Shown here: positions 1 through 6,089 of the stretch, piece by piece
Position numbering within the stretch: the first letter of the stretch is position 1
How the letters are laid out: each line of letters opens with the position of its first letter
Source of the DNA: Nanobdellota archaeon
GTDB taxonomy: Archaea > Nanobdellota > Nanobdellia > Woesearchaeales > BS150m-G63
DNA: 12,730 nucleotides
Direction: 5' to 3'
Assembly (NCBI GenBank): GCA_023137655.1
Contig: JAGLOT010000005.1
Coordinates: forward strand, 1 to 12,730
Made by a program: the position numbers and the translations under genes
The notes under the pieces: generated by a model
Seen by the model: only the letters and a program-made list of their open reading frames with translations
Database searches by the model: none
Told to the model about the DNA's origin: nothing

Positions 1-744
1 TACATCATGCAGGCTGCTACAATATGGAATAAAGTTTAATGAAGAATAATCAATATTTGCATATTCTTCTTCTGGAATACTAAAACTATTCATACCTTCT
101 TGACCACTTAAATCTGTAACATCACCAATGATTTCAACATTTTTAAATTGATATTCATTTGTTTTCCAGAAAGATACACCAACACCAGAGACTTCAAAAC
201 TTAAGGTATTAGATTCTAGTAATTGAGTTTTCTTTAATCTAATTGGTGCAGGACTTAAACTTGTTAGTTCGCCTTCATAGATAACTTGATTATTTAAATA
301 AACATAAAGAATCCCTTCTGCTTTTTCTGCTGAGAATGATAAAATTACATTATTTGTGTTCTCTAGGTCTGTGATTGAGAATGTGCTAACCTTGGTTTTT
401 TTATCAAACCAGCCATTTCGGATAATGAAAGGATTAATACTATCTAATACTTCGGCATTTGTAGTTTCATATAAGTAAATATTTCCTATACTATAATCTA
501 CAGAATCATCATCAAAATACTTTAGGGTGCCCACATCTTCATTTAATAATATATATTCATCTAAATTTCCAGAAATACTTGAGCTAGAGGAAGATCCATT
601 TTCTAAGAGTTCTTCTCTTGCATCAGGTGGTAAGAATAAAATATATAGTACTATAACTGCTGCAATTATAATTATAAGGGTGCCTGCAGCGCCAGCATCA
701 ACACCTGCTCTTTTTTTGAAAGAAATTCTGCTTTTCTTTTGCAT
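1..744 (-). CDS. Membrane-anchored surface protein with pilin/archaellin-like N-terminus (partial, C-terminus off the left edge)
   Basis: The minus strand is open from an ATG at 744 to the window edge, giving 248 residues without a stop. The start is supported by an AGGTGA Shine-Dalgarno motif a few bases upstream. The N-terminus is basic (MQKKSRISFKKRAG), then has a Gly/Ala-rich turn and one hydrophobic segment at about residues 19-38 (GTLIIIIAAVIVLYI). It then passes through LPPDAREELLENG and a run of serines into a hydrophilic, beta-rich domain. The layout resembles archaeal type IV pilin/archaellin N-termini (basic head, GTLI-type helix), but no cleavage site can be assigned safely. A single-pass protein with an extracellular C-terminal domain is the most likely form. 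I do not recognise a named family beyond similarity to hypothetical surface proteins of DPANN archaea. It is divergent from pelota and shares its control region. Confidence 0.8.
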   Translation of the reverse strand, partial: MQKKSRISFKKRAGVDAGAAGTLIIIIAAVIVLYILFLPPDAREELLENGSSSSSSISGNLDEYILLNEDVGTLKYFDDDSVDYSIGNIYLYETTNAEVLDSINPFIIRNGWFDKKTKVSTFSITDLENTNNVILSFSAEKAEGILYVYLNNQVIYEGELTSLSPAPIRLKKTQLLESNTLSFEVSGVGVSFWKTNEYQFKNVEIIGDVTDLSGQEGMNSFSIPEEEYANIDYSSLNFIPYCSSLHDV

Positions 745-759
745 GAAATCACCTAGTAT

Positions 760-778
760 TTTTATGATTATCATAAAA
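760..778. promoter_or_regulatory. Perfect 19-bp palindrome in the divergent promoter region (putative operator)
   Basis: The sequence ttttatgattatcataaaa is two perfect 9-bp arms around one central base at 769. It starts 15 bp upstream of the surface-protein ATG and overlaps the transcription start expected for that gene from the TATA element at about 785-796. For pelota it lies upstream of the TATA box. A dimeric regulator bound here would block the surface-protein gene most directly. The operator role is inference; the symmetry is seen directly. Confidence 0.5.
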
Positions 779-784
779 GCCTAT

Positions 785-796
785 TTATTTATATAT
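785..796. promoter_or_regulatory. TATA element, probably shared by pelota (+) and the surface-protein gene (-)
   Basis: The stretch tttatttatata contains TTTATATA (788-795) on the plus strand, about 27 bp before the pelota ATG. Archaeal transcription starts about 25 bp after the TATA box, so the pelota message would be leaderless. Read on the minus strand the same bases give TATATAAATAAA, which would place the surface-protein start near 765, leaving a leader of about 20 nt that holds its Shine-Dalgarno site. Confidence 0.6.
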
Positions 797-818
797 GTTT
801 TTCTTTTATTGACTTAAA

Positions 819-1868
819 ATGAGGATTATTCATAAAAATCTTAAGTTAGGTGAGATTAAAGTTAAAATAGAAAATTTGGATGATTTATGGTATTTAAGCC
901 AAATTATTGAAATTGGAAATAGTCTTAGGGGCAGTACAACTAGGAAAATTATTCGTGGGGAAAAGTCTGAAAAAGCAAAAGTTGAGAGAAAAAGAGTATT
1001 TTTATCAATAGAAGCTGAGAAAATTGATTTTGAAGAAATTAATGTTTTAAGGGTTCTCGGAAAGGTAAATTCAGATTGTGATGATGTGGGCAAGGGAAGC
1101 CACCATTCATTTGAATTGGAAGAGGGAACTGAAATCTGTATTGTTAAGAATAATTGGCCAAGTTATCAACTAAAATTGATTAAAGATTCTGTTAATACCA
1201 AATCTACTAAAATACTAATTTGTGTGATGGATAGAGAACATGCGGTTTTTGCTAAAATGAAAAAAGATGGTTTTGAAGTTTTATCTGATATTAAAGGAGA
1301 TGTTCAGAAGAAGGAAGATAGGAATAATTCTACAAAAGGATTTTATTTGGAAATTGGAAAGAAATTAGAAGATTATAACAAAAGAGAAAACTATGATGCG
1401 ATTGTTGTAGCAAGTCCAGCTTTTTTCAAAGATGATTTTATGAAAACATTTAATTCTGAGCTAAAGAAGAAAATTACATTATCTGGATGTTCTAATGTTA
1501 ATAAATCCGGAATTAATGAAGTTTTGAAACGAGCAGAACTTGCAAAAGTTATTCAGAATGATAAAGCGGCTAGAGAAATTAATTTGGTTGAGAAAATATT
1601 ATCTGAAATATCTAAAGGTGGAAAAGTTGCTTATGGTTTGAAAGAAGTTGTGAATGCTGTTAATTTAGGTGCAGTTGAATTTTTTTTAATTACAGATTCT
1701 TTTATTAATTCTAAAAGAAAAGAAGGAAAATTTAGATTGGTTGATAAGACTATGAAGAATGTTGAAAGTTTAAGGGCAGAGATACATATTATTAGTAGTG
1801 CACACGATGGTGGGAAGAAGCTTGATGGTTTAGGTGGGGTTGCTGCCCTACTTAGATTTAGAATTTAA
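819..1868 (+). CDS. pelA: mRNA surveillance protein pelota
   Basis: This 349-residue protein matches archaeal pelota (Dom34 homologue), a paralogue of release factor aRF1 that, with aEF1A in archaea and ABCE1, rescues ribosomes stalled without a usable stop codon. All three domains are present. An Sm-like N-terminal domain covers about 1-125 (LDDLWYLSQIIEIGNSLRG, then TTRKI). The central domain covers about 130-250 (ILICVMDREHAVFAKM, AIVVASPAFFKDDF). The eL30-like C-terminal domain runs from about 255 and ends with SSAHDGGKKLDGLGGVAALL. There is no GGQ motif, which excludes aRF1. Length is typical. The start lies 27 bp after a TATA box with no Shine-Dalgarno motif, so translation is probably leaderless. 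Its stop codon abuts the stop of the convergent HD-domain gene with no bases between. Confidence 0.96.
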   Translation: MRIIHKNLKLGEIKVKIENLDDLWYLSQIIEIGNSLRGSTTRKIIRGEKSEKAKVERKRVFLSIEAEKIDFEEINVLRVLGKVNSDCDDVGKGSHHSFELEEGTEICIVKNNWPSYQLKLIKDSVNTKSTKILICVMDREHAVFAKMKKDGFEVLSDIKGDVQKKEDRNNSTKGFYLEIGKKLEDYNKRENYDAIVVASPAFFKDDFMKTFNSELKKKITLSGCSNVNKSGINEVLKRAELAKVIQNDKAAREINLVEKILSEISKGGKVAYGLKEVVNAVNLGAVEFFLITDSFINSKRKEGKFRLVDKTMKNVESLRAEIHIISSAHDGGKKLDGLGGVAALLRFRI

Positions 1869-2426
1869 TTATTGAGAAAAATATCCTTCTTTATTTAGAT
1901 AATCTACTATTTTTTCAAAAACAACTAATAGTTCTGGAAATTCACCCATATGTTTTTGGTCAATTTTTCTAAAAAATTCTTCAGTCCAACCAACCAACTC
2001 TTTTTTATAATCTAAACAATTAATTTCAGCATCAAGACAATCCATTGCTTTAGCAAATTTAGCTTCTCTAGTTTTTAATGCTTCAAACTCTTCAAATAAA
2101 TCTATGAATTTATTACCCATTTCCTTGGGCATGATTTCTTTTAATTTTTTAGATGCAATTAATTCCCTTTCTTTTTTCCCAGACCTATCTACGCCAAGGC
2201 CATTTTTAGTATCTCCAGCTTCAATTTCAACAACATCATGATACATTAATAATTCATAAACTTTAACCCTATCTAATTTTTCTTCAATTTTACCTAAAAA
2301 ATAATCAGCTAATAATAAACAACTCCAAGAATGTTCCGCAGAACTTTCTTTTCTATCATCTATAGGGGCAGACCTATAAACTGATTTAAGTTTATTTATA
2401 ATTCTTAATTTATTTATTTCTTCCAT
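1869..2426 (-). CDS. HD-domain phosphohydrolase of the YfbR/HDDC2 type (likely 5'-deoxynucleotidase)
   Basis: This 185-residue protein has the metal-binding pattern of HD-superfamily YfbR/HDDC2 enzymes, which remove phosphate from deoxynucleoside 5'-monophosphates. Visible landmarks are H32 in ESSAEHSW, H63-D64 in MYHDVVEIEAGD, and D129 in KAMDCLDAE. Length and motif order fit the family. The ATG starts one base after the ackA stop codon (TAA, then a, then ATG), so it is probably translated by reinitiation on the pta-ackA transcript. The link to acetate metabolism is not obvious: either it is a passenger gene or the block couples nucleotide turnover to ATP formation. Substrate specificity cannot be read from the sequence. 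Confidence 0.85.
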   Translation of the reverse strand: MEEINKLRIINKLKSVYRSAPIDDRKESSAEHSWSCLLLADYFLGKIEEKLDRVKVYELLMYHDVVEIEAGDTKNGLGVDRSGKKERELIASKKLKEIMPKEMGNKFIDLFEEFEALKTREAKFAKAMDCLDAEINCLDYKKELVGWTEEFFRKIDQKHMGEFPELLVVFEKIVDYLNKEGYFSQ

Positions 2427-2427
2427 T

Positions 2428-3504
2428 TTAACTATTATTTTTGGATTTAATCTTTAATATTTCATTAGTGATTGTTTGTTCTTCGTTTGTTTCAAGAACC
2501 ATAAGCTTAACTTTGGATTTCCTGGTTGAAATAATTAATTCATTGTTTTTGTTTTTCTTTTGGTCAATATCAATATTTAGAAATTTCAGATAATTTAGAA
2601 CTTGATTTCTTATGTATGCATTTCTATATCCTGTGCCTGCGGTGAATACAATACAATCAACACCATTCATTGCAGTGATATATGAGCCAATGTATTTTGC
2701 AATCCTATAAATGTAAGATTCAATAGCTAATTTTGCTCTTGGGTTTTTGCTTGCAAGTAAATCCCTTACATCATTACTAATTCCAGAAATTCCCTTTAAT
2801 CCAGATTCTTTGTTTAGGATATGATTAATTTGTTGAATTGTTAATTTTTCTTTTTGTATTAAATGTAAAATTATTGCAGGATCAAAATCCCCTGTTCTGG
2901 TGCCCATGATTAATCCTTCTAATGGTGTAAAACCCATTGAAGTATCAACTGGTTTACCTTTATTGATTGCAGTAACTGAGCAACCACTTCCAAGATGACA
3001 GCTAATAACTTTTCCTTTGGTTTTTGTGGAAATATAGGAATGGGATAATCCGTGGAATCCATATCTTTTAATTCCTTGTTTGAAATATTTGTAAGGTAAG
3101 GCATAAATTTTTGCTTTGGTTGGCATATCAACATAAAAAGAAGTATCAAAGATTGCATATTGTGGAAGTTTGAAATATTTTTCACAAGCATTAATTACAT
3201 CAATTTCTGCTTGTTGATGTAGTGGTGCAAATTCTTTATATTTTTCAATTTGTTTTAATGAAGATTTAGTTATTTTAATTGTTTTCATGTCACCACCATG
3301 AACCACTCTGTGACCCATAGAATCAATTTTAATTTTCTTTCCATCAATAATTTCTTTGATGTGTTTTATTGCAGAACTTCGTGTTTTAAATTTTCCAGAT
3401 TTTTCTCCAACCCTTTCAAGATTACCCTTCAAAATTTCTTTTTGGTTTTGGAAAACACAGTATTTAATTGATGATGAGCCAACGTTTAAAGCAAGAATAT
3501 TCAT
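2428..3504 (-). CDS. ackA: Acetate kinase, divergent form
   Basis: This ASKHA-fold kinase interconverts acetyl phosphate + ADP and acetate + ATP, the second step of the Pta-AckA route. Clear family landmarks are N7, S10, S12 and K14 in NVGSSSIKY; R66 in HRVVHGG; D120 in FDTSFY; H151 in YGFHGLSHS; DTSMGFTPLEGLIMGTRTGD at 187-206 with R203; ESGLKGISGISNDVRDL at 233-249; and a C-terminal TNEEQTI. Its 358 residues are about 40 fewer than the usual ~400. The adenine-side motif usually written FTGGIGEN is FTAGTGYRN at 287-295, APLHNP is APLHQQ, and FDTAFH is FDTSFY, so it is a divergent member. The start fits a TATA-like element 25 bp upstream. It follows pta by 58 bp and is coupled to the HD gene. 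Overall family assignment is secure; nucleotide preference is not. Confidence 0.95.
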   Translation of the reverse strand: MNILALNVGSSSIKYCVFQNQKEILKGNLERVGEKSGKFKTRSSAIKHIKEIIDGKKIKIDSMGHRVVHGGDMKTIKITKSSLKQIEKYKEFAPLHQQAEIDVINACEKYFKLPQYAIFDTSFYVDMPTKAKIYALPYKYFKQGIKRYGFHGLSHSYISTKTKGKVISCHLGSGCSVTAINKGKPVDTSMGFTPLEGLIMGTRTGDFDPAIILHLIQKEKLTIQQINHILNKESGLKGISGISNDVRDLLASKNPRAKLAIESYIYRIAKYIGSYITAMNGVDCIVFTAGTGYRNAYIRNQVLNYLKFLNIDIDQKKNKNNELIISTRKSKVKLMVLETNEEQTITNEILKIKSKNNS

Positions 3505-3524
3505 TTTGATTTTACCCCTTTTGC

Positions 3525-3533
3525 ATATATTTA
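3525..3533 (-). promoter_or_regulatory. TATA-like element for ackA
   Basis: The minus-strand sequence TAAATATAT, preceded by an A-run, is centred 25 bp before the ackA ATG. This spacing predicts a leaderless or very short-leader transcript separate from any read-through from pta. A small AAAGGGG run between element and start is a poor Shine-Dalgarno candidate. Confidence 0.45.
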
Positions 3534-3562
3534 TTTTTTTAAGATTATAATAATAATTTGTT

Positions 3563-4546
3563 TTATAATAATTTTTGAGCTTGAATTACTGTTATCGCAG
3601 TTATGCTTACAATTTCATCTATATTACAACCCCTGCTTAAATCATTAACTGGTTTTTTGAGGCCTTGTATGATTGGACCCACAGCTGGAACATTACCAAA
3701 GATCTTTGCAAGTTTGTAACTAATATTTGCAGATTCAAGATTTGGAAAAATTAAAACATTTGCATCTCCTTTGATTTTCAAGGTTTTACTTTTGATATTT
3801 GCAATTTCTGGAACTAATGCAGCATCTGATTGCATTTCACCATCAATTATTAATTTAGGCATTTTCTTTTTTATAATTTGCAATGCAGATGCTATTTTTT
3901 CAATATTTTTATGATTTGCTGAGCCATGGGTTGAGAAAGATAGCATTGCTACTCTTGGTTTTATGTTAAATGATTGTGCTGTTTTTGCACTTTCAATTGC
4001 AATTTCTGCTAAATCATTTTTATCAGGGGCAACTTGAACTCCTGTATCTGAAAAGAAAACAATTCTATGGTTGTAGGGTAACATGGAAATTCCAGATACC
4101 TTTTTGAACCCTTTTTTGCACTTTATGATTTGTAAGGCAGGCCTTAATGTATGGGCTGTTGGATGTCTAGCCCCTGAAACAATACCTTGAATTTGATTTT
4201 CATGAAGAAGCATTGTTGCAAAATAAATGGGTTCTTGGATTAATTTTTTTGCTTGGTCAAATTTTAATCCTTTTTTTTGTCTAATTTTGTAAAGTTTTTC
4301 AGCAAAATTATTTGAATTTTTATCAGTTTGTGGATCAAAGATTTCAATATTTTTTAAATTTAATCTTAATTTTTTGGCCTGTTTTTTGATGATTTTTTGT
4401 CTCCCAATTAGGACAACTTTAGCAGTTTTTTCTTTAACAATTTTTTTAACTGCGTTTAGAATTATTTCTTCCTCTGCTTCTGGAAACCCTATTTTTAATG
4501 GGTTTCGAGCCGCCTCTTTTTTAATTTCACCTAGGAACTTATCCAT
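3563..4546 (-). CDS. pta: Phosphate acetyltransferase (phosphotransacetylase)
   Basis: This 327-residue PTA_PTB-family enzyme converts acetyl-CoA + phosphate to acetyl phosphate + CoA, feeding acetate kinase. Signatures in order are IVSGARHPTAHTLRPALQ at 122-139, MLSFSTHGSA at 201-210, DGEMQSDAALVPE at 235-247, FPNLESANISYKLAK at 267-281, and GPIIQGLKKPVNDLSRGC at 290-307, which includes the active-site Ser-Arg pair S304-R305. Length matches the short, single-domain Pta of Methanosarcina and Gram-positive bacteria, without the extra regulatory domains of E. coli Pta. It is first in the pta-ackA-HD block and divergent from a TrmB-like regulator. The start is supported by a TATA element 27 bp upstream and the lack of a Shine-Dalgarno site. 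Confidence 0.96.
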   Translation of the reverse strand: MDKFLGEIKKEAARNPLKIGFPEAEEEIILNAVKKIVKEKTAKVVLIGRQKIIKKQAKKLRLNLKNIEIFDPQTDKNSNNFAEKLYKIRQKKGLKFDQAKKLIQEPIYFATMLLHENQIQGIVSGARHPTAHTLRPALQIIKCKKGFKKVSGISMLPYNHRIVFFSDTGVQVAPDKNDLAEIAIESAKTAQSFNIKPRVAMLSFSTHGSANHKNIEKIASALQIIKKKMPKLIIDGEMQSDAALVPEIANIKSKTLKIKGDANVLIFPNLESANISYKLAKIFGNVPAVGPIIQGLKKPVNDLSRGCNIDEIVSITAITVIQAQKLL

Positions 4547-4568
4547 ATACTATCCAATATTAATACCC

Positions 4569-4576
4569 TTTTTAAA
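4569..4576 (-). promoter_or_regulatory. TATA element for pta
   Basis: The minus-strand sequence TTTAAAAA is centred 27 bp before the pta ATG, the spacing that recurs at most starts in this window. It predicts a leaderless pta message. It lies about 35 bp from the TATA box of the divergent TrmB-like gene, so a regulator bound between them could affect both. Confidence 0.55.
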
Positions 4577-4608
4577 TCTTTTTCTTTAACTATTATTAAA
4601 TAACAATC

Positions 4609-4616
4609 TTTATATA
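4609..4616 (+). promoter_or_regulatory. TATA element for the TrmB-like regulator
   Basis: TTTATATA here is the same octamer seen before the pelota, GNAT, YgjV and AAG genes. Transcription would begin near 4638-4640, leaving a leader of about 120 nt before the ATG at 4760. This is the only long leader in the window. A weaker alternative, ttaatatt near 4684, would give a leader of about 45 nt. Confidence 0.5.
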
Positions 4617-4650
4617 TTAGTTCTGTTTTAACAATTCCAGTAATAACACT

Positions 4651-4676
4651 TTTTCACCTTTGAAACTGAGTGAAAA
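4651..4676 (+). promoter_or_regulatory. Inverted repeat TTTTCAC-N12-GTGAAAA (putative operator or leader hairpin)
   Basis: Two perfect 7-bp arms (4651-4657 and 4670-4676) flank 12 bases, just downstream of the expected start of the TrmB-like gene. The half-sites resemble the TATCAC/GTGATA arms known for TrmB-family regulators of Thermococcales, but the spacer is longer than the usual five bases. A position just after the start would suit autorepression. This role is inference. Confidence 0.4.
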
Positions 4677-4706
4677 TGTCAGATTAATATTACTTGCGTA
4701 CTGATA

Positions 4707-4736
4707 AAAAAAACAGAGAGAAAAAACTGTTTTTTT
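4707..4736 (+). promoter_or_regulatory. Leader hairpin ending in a U-run before the TrmB-like gene (possible attenuator)
   Basis: AAAAAAACAG (4707-4716) and CTGTTTTTTT (4727-4736) form a perfect 10-bp inverted repeat around a 10-base purine loop. The 3' arm ends in seven Ts, as in a U-tract terminator, and archaeal RNA polymerase can stop on U-runs. It sits 23 bp before the ATG, inside the predicted leader, so attenuation or a second operator are both possible. Confidence 0.4.
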
Positions 4737-4759
4737 AATAAAAGAGGGGGATTTACAAA

Positions 4760-5575
4760 ATGATTGTGAAAGAAGAATTTTTAAGTCAATTGAGGAGATA
4801 TTTTGCTCTTAATCTTTATGAAGTAAAGATCTGGACTGCCTTATTATCTAGAGGAGTCGCTACAGCAGGAGAACTTTCTGATATTGCAAATGTTCCAAGG
4901 AGCAGAAGTTATGACATTCTTGAAAGTCTTGAAAAGAAAGGCTTTGTTGTTCTTAAACTCGGTAAGCCAATAAAATATATGGCAGTACCACCAGCAGAAG
5001 TTGTTGAAAGGGTTAAGAAAAATATGTCCAATGAAATGAACGCTAAATTAGAAAGATTAGAAAACTTAAAAGATACAGAAATTGTTAAGGAATTAAATAA
5101 TCTTCATGACCAAGGTATTGAACTTATAGGTCCAGCAGATCTTTCAGGTTCATTAAAAGGTAGACATAATTTATATGATCATTTAGAAATGACAATTAGA
5201 AATGCTGAAAAAACAGTAACAATAATGACAACAAGTCAGGGTTTAATGAGAAAAATTGAAGGATTAAAACCTGTATTTGAAAAAGTTACCAAAAGAGGGG
5301 TTACAGTAAGAATTGCTGCCCCTTTAACAAAAGAAACTTTTGCTGCAGTAAAAGACATGAAAGGTGTTGCAGAAATTAGGCACACAGACAAAGAAGCAAG
5401 GTTTGTTGTTGTTGATGGTAAGGAATTATTATTTATGGTAATGCATGATGAAGGAGTACATCCAACCTATGATATAGGAATTTGGGTAAACACACCATTC
5501 TTTGCAACTGCACTTGAAGATTTATTTGAGATTGCATGGACAAGTATGACCCCTTCAGATAAGATTGTCAAGTAA
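4760..5575 (+). CDS. TrmB-family transcriptional regulator
   Basis: This 271-residue protein has a winged helix-turn-helix at about 8-75 (LNLYEVKIWTALLSRG, ELSDIANVPRSRSYDILESL), a typical TrmB DNA-binding domain. A predicted coiled-coil linker follows at about 80-115. The C-terminal domain of about 150 residues (AEKTVTIMTTSQGLMRKI, VTKRGVTVRIAAPLTK, DKEARFVVVDGKELLFMV) looks like the PLD-like effector-binding part of TrmB proteins. No catalytic HKD motif is seen. It is shorter than sugar-sensing TrmB of Thermococcales (about 340 residues), so its ligand may differ. It is divergent from pta-ackA, making that block its most likely target along with its own promoter. The start has a G-rich site (gaggggg, 4744-4750) nine bases upstream. 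Confidence 0.9.
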   Translation: MIVKEEFLSQLRRYFALNLYEVKIWTALLSRGVATAGELSDIANVPRSRSYDILESLEKKGFVVLKLGKPIKYMAVPPAEVVERVKKNMSNEMNAKLERLENLKDTEIVKELNNLHDQGIELIGPADLSGSLKGRHNLYDHLEMTIRNAEKTVTIMTTSQGLMRKIEGLKPVFEKVTKRGVTVRIAAPLTKETFAAVKDMKGVAEIRHTDKEARFVVVDGKELLFMVMHDEGVHPTYDIGIWVNTPFFATALEDLFEIAWTSMTPSDKIVK

Positions 5576-5605
5576 ATAAATTAAATAATTTATTTTTTAT
5601 TTTTC
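5574..5605 (+). terminator. Likely terminator after the TrmB-like gene
   Basis: A perfect A/T-only inverted repeat, aaataaatt (5574-5582) and aatttattt (5587-5595) around a 4-base loop, begins at the stop codon and runs into T-rich sequence (tattttttatttttc). T-runs are the main intrinsic termination signal in archaea. The rest of the convergent gap up to 5660 is T-rich with nothing else recognisable. Confidence 0.55.
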
Positions 5606-5660
5606 TTTATTTTTTCTAAATTTATTTTTCAAAGTTTTATTTTTATTGGGAGATTTAATT

Positions 5661-5993
5661 CTAAAATAATTTTTGTACTAAAAATACTACAATTCCTAAA
5701 GGAATTAAAGACACTAAACAATTATTTATAAGATTTAATTTTCCATACAACAAATATAGTGATAAAATATAGGTTGCTGCAGGTATCATAAAAATTAAAG
5801 CAGAAATGAGATATCTTTGAGTGGTAACCTCATTTGAATTAAAAGAAATGAAAATGAATCCTAAGAGGGTCATTATAGGTAATGCAACTAATAATCCAGA
5901 CCATTTTGAATCAAAATACTGAGATAAAATGGTTGCACTAACAACAACACTTCCAGAAATTAAGAATTGTAATAAATAGTTTAACCAAGCCAT
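5661..5993 (-). CDS. Small four-helix membrane protein, DUF3147-like
   Basis: This 110-residue, very hydrophobic protein has four predicted membrane helices at about 4-23, 31-50, 61-84 and 88-107. The segment WSGLLVALPIMTLLGFIFIS resembles the glycine-leucine-proline motif of DUF3147 membrane proteins, which have no known function. This assignment is by pattern and moderate. The start (MAWLNYLL) lies 25 bp downstream of a minus-strand TATA box, so the message is probably leaderless. It is convergent with the TrmB-like gene and divergent from pheS, and nothing in the context shows its role. Confidence 0.75.
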   Translation of the reverse strand: MAWLNYLLQFLISGSVVVSATILSQYFDSKWSGLLVALPIMTLLGFIFISFNSNEVTTQRYLISALIFMIPAATYILSLYLLYGKLNLINNCLVSLIPLGIVVFLVQKLF

Positions 5994-6011
5994 GGGATAT
6001 CTTATTTTTAT

Positions 6012-6022
6012 TAATATATAAT
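6012..6022 (-). promoter_or_regulatory. TATA element for the DUF3147-like gene
   Basis: The minus-strand sequence ATTATATATTA is centred 25 bp before the ATG at 5993. There is no Shine-Dalgarno motif between them, so a leaderless message is predicted. Confidence 0.5.
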
Positions 6023-6058
6023 ATTTTCTTAAATAAAATATGACTAGTTCTAAGAAAG

Positions 6059-6068
6059 TTTTTTAAAG
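6059..6068 (+). promoter_or_regulatory. TATA-like element for pheS
   Basis: TTTTTTAAAG is centred about 26 bp before the ATG at 6090 and only 8 bp before the in-frame ATG at 6072. The recurring spacing in this window therefore favours 6090 as the true start of pheS. Confidence 0.45.
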
Positions 6069-6089
6069 TATATGGGATTTAGCTGTAAT

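Noticed and set aside
527..817. Plus-strand open frame of 96 codons upstream of pelota
   Set aside because: It lies antisense to the surface-protein gene, has low-complexity content and no promoter or family signal; it is a shadow.
4555..4565. Palindromic tattaata near the pta start
   Set aside because: Eight A/T bases of symmetry are common by chance here.
4676..4687. Three-codon upstream frame (ATG TCA GAT TAA) in the TrmB leader
   Set aside because: Too short to judge, no ribosome-binding site, and expected often by chance in AT-rich DNA.
4547..4759. Search for a tRNA or small RNA in the largest intergenic region
   Set aside because: No cloverleaf, T-loop consensus or C/D box pattern seen; only the promoter and hairpins described.
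6072..6089. Alternative pheS start six codons upstream
   Set aside because: Only 8 bp from the TATA-like element, so it would precede the expected transcription start; MDIERIIAKLSP fits archaeal PheS better.
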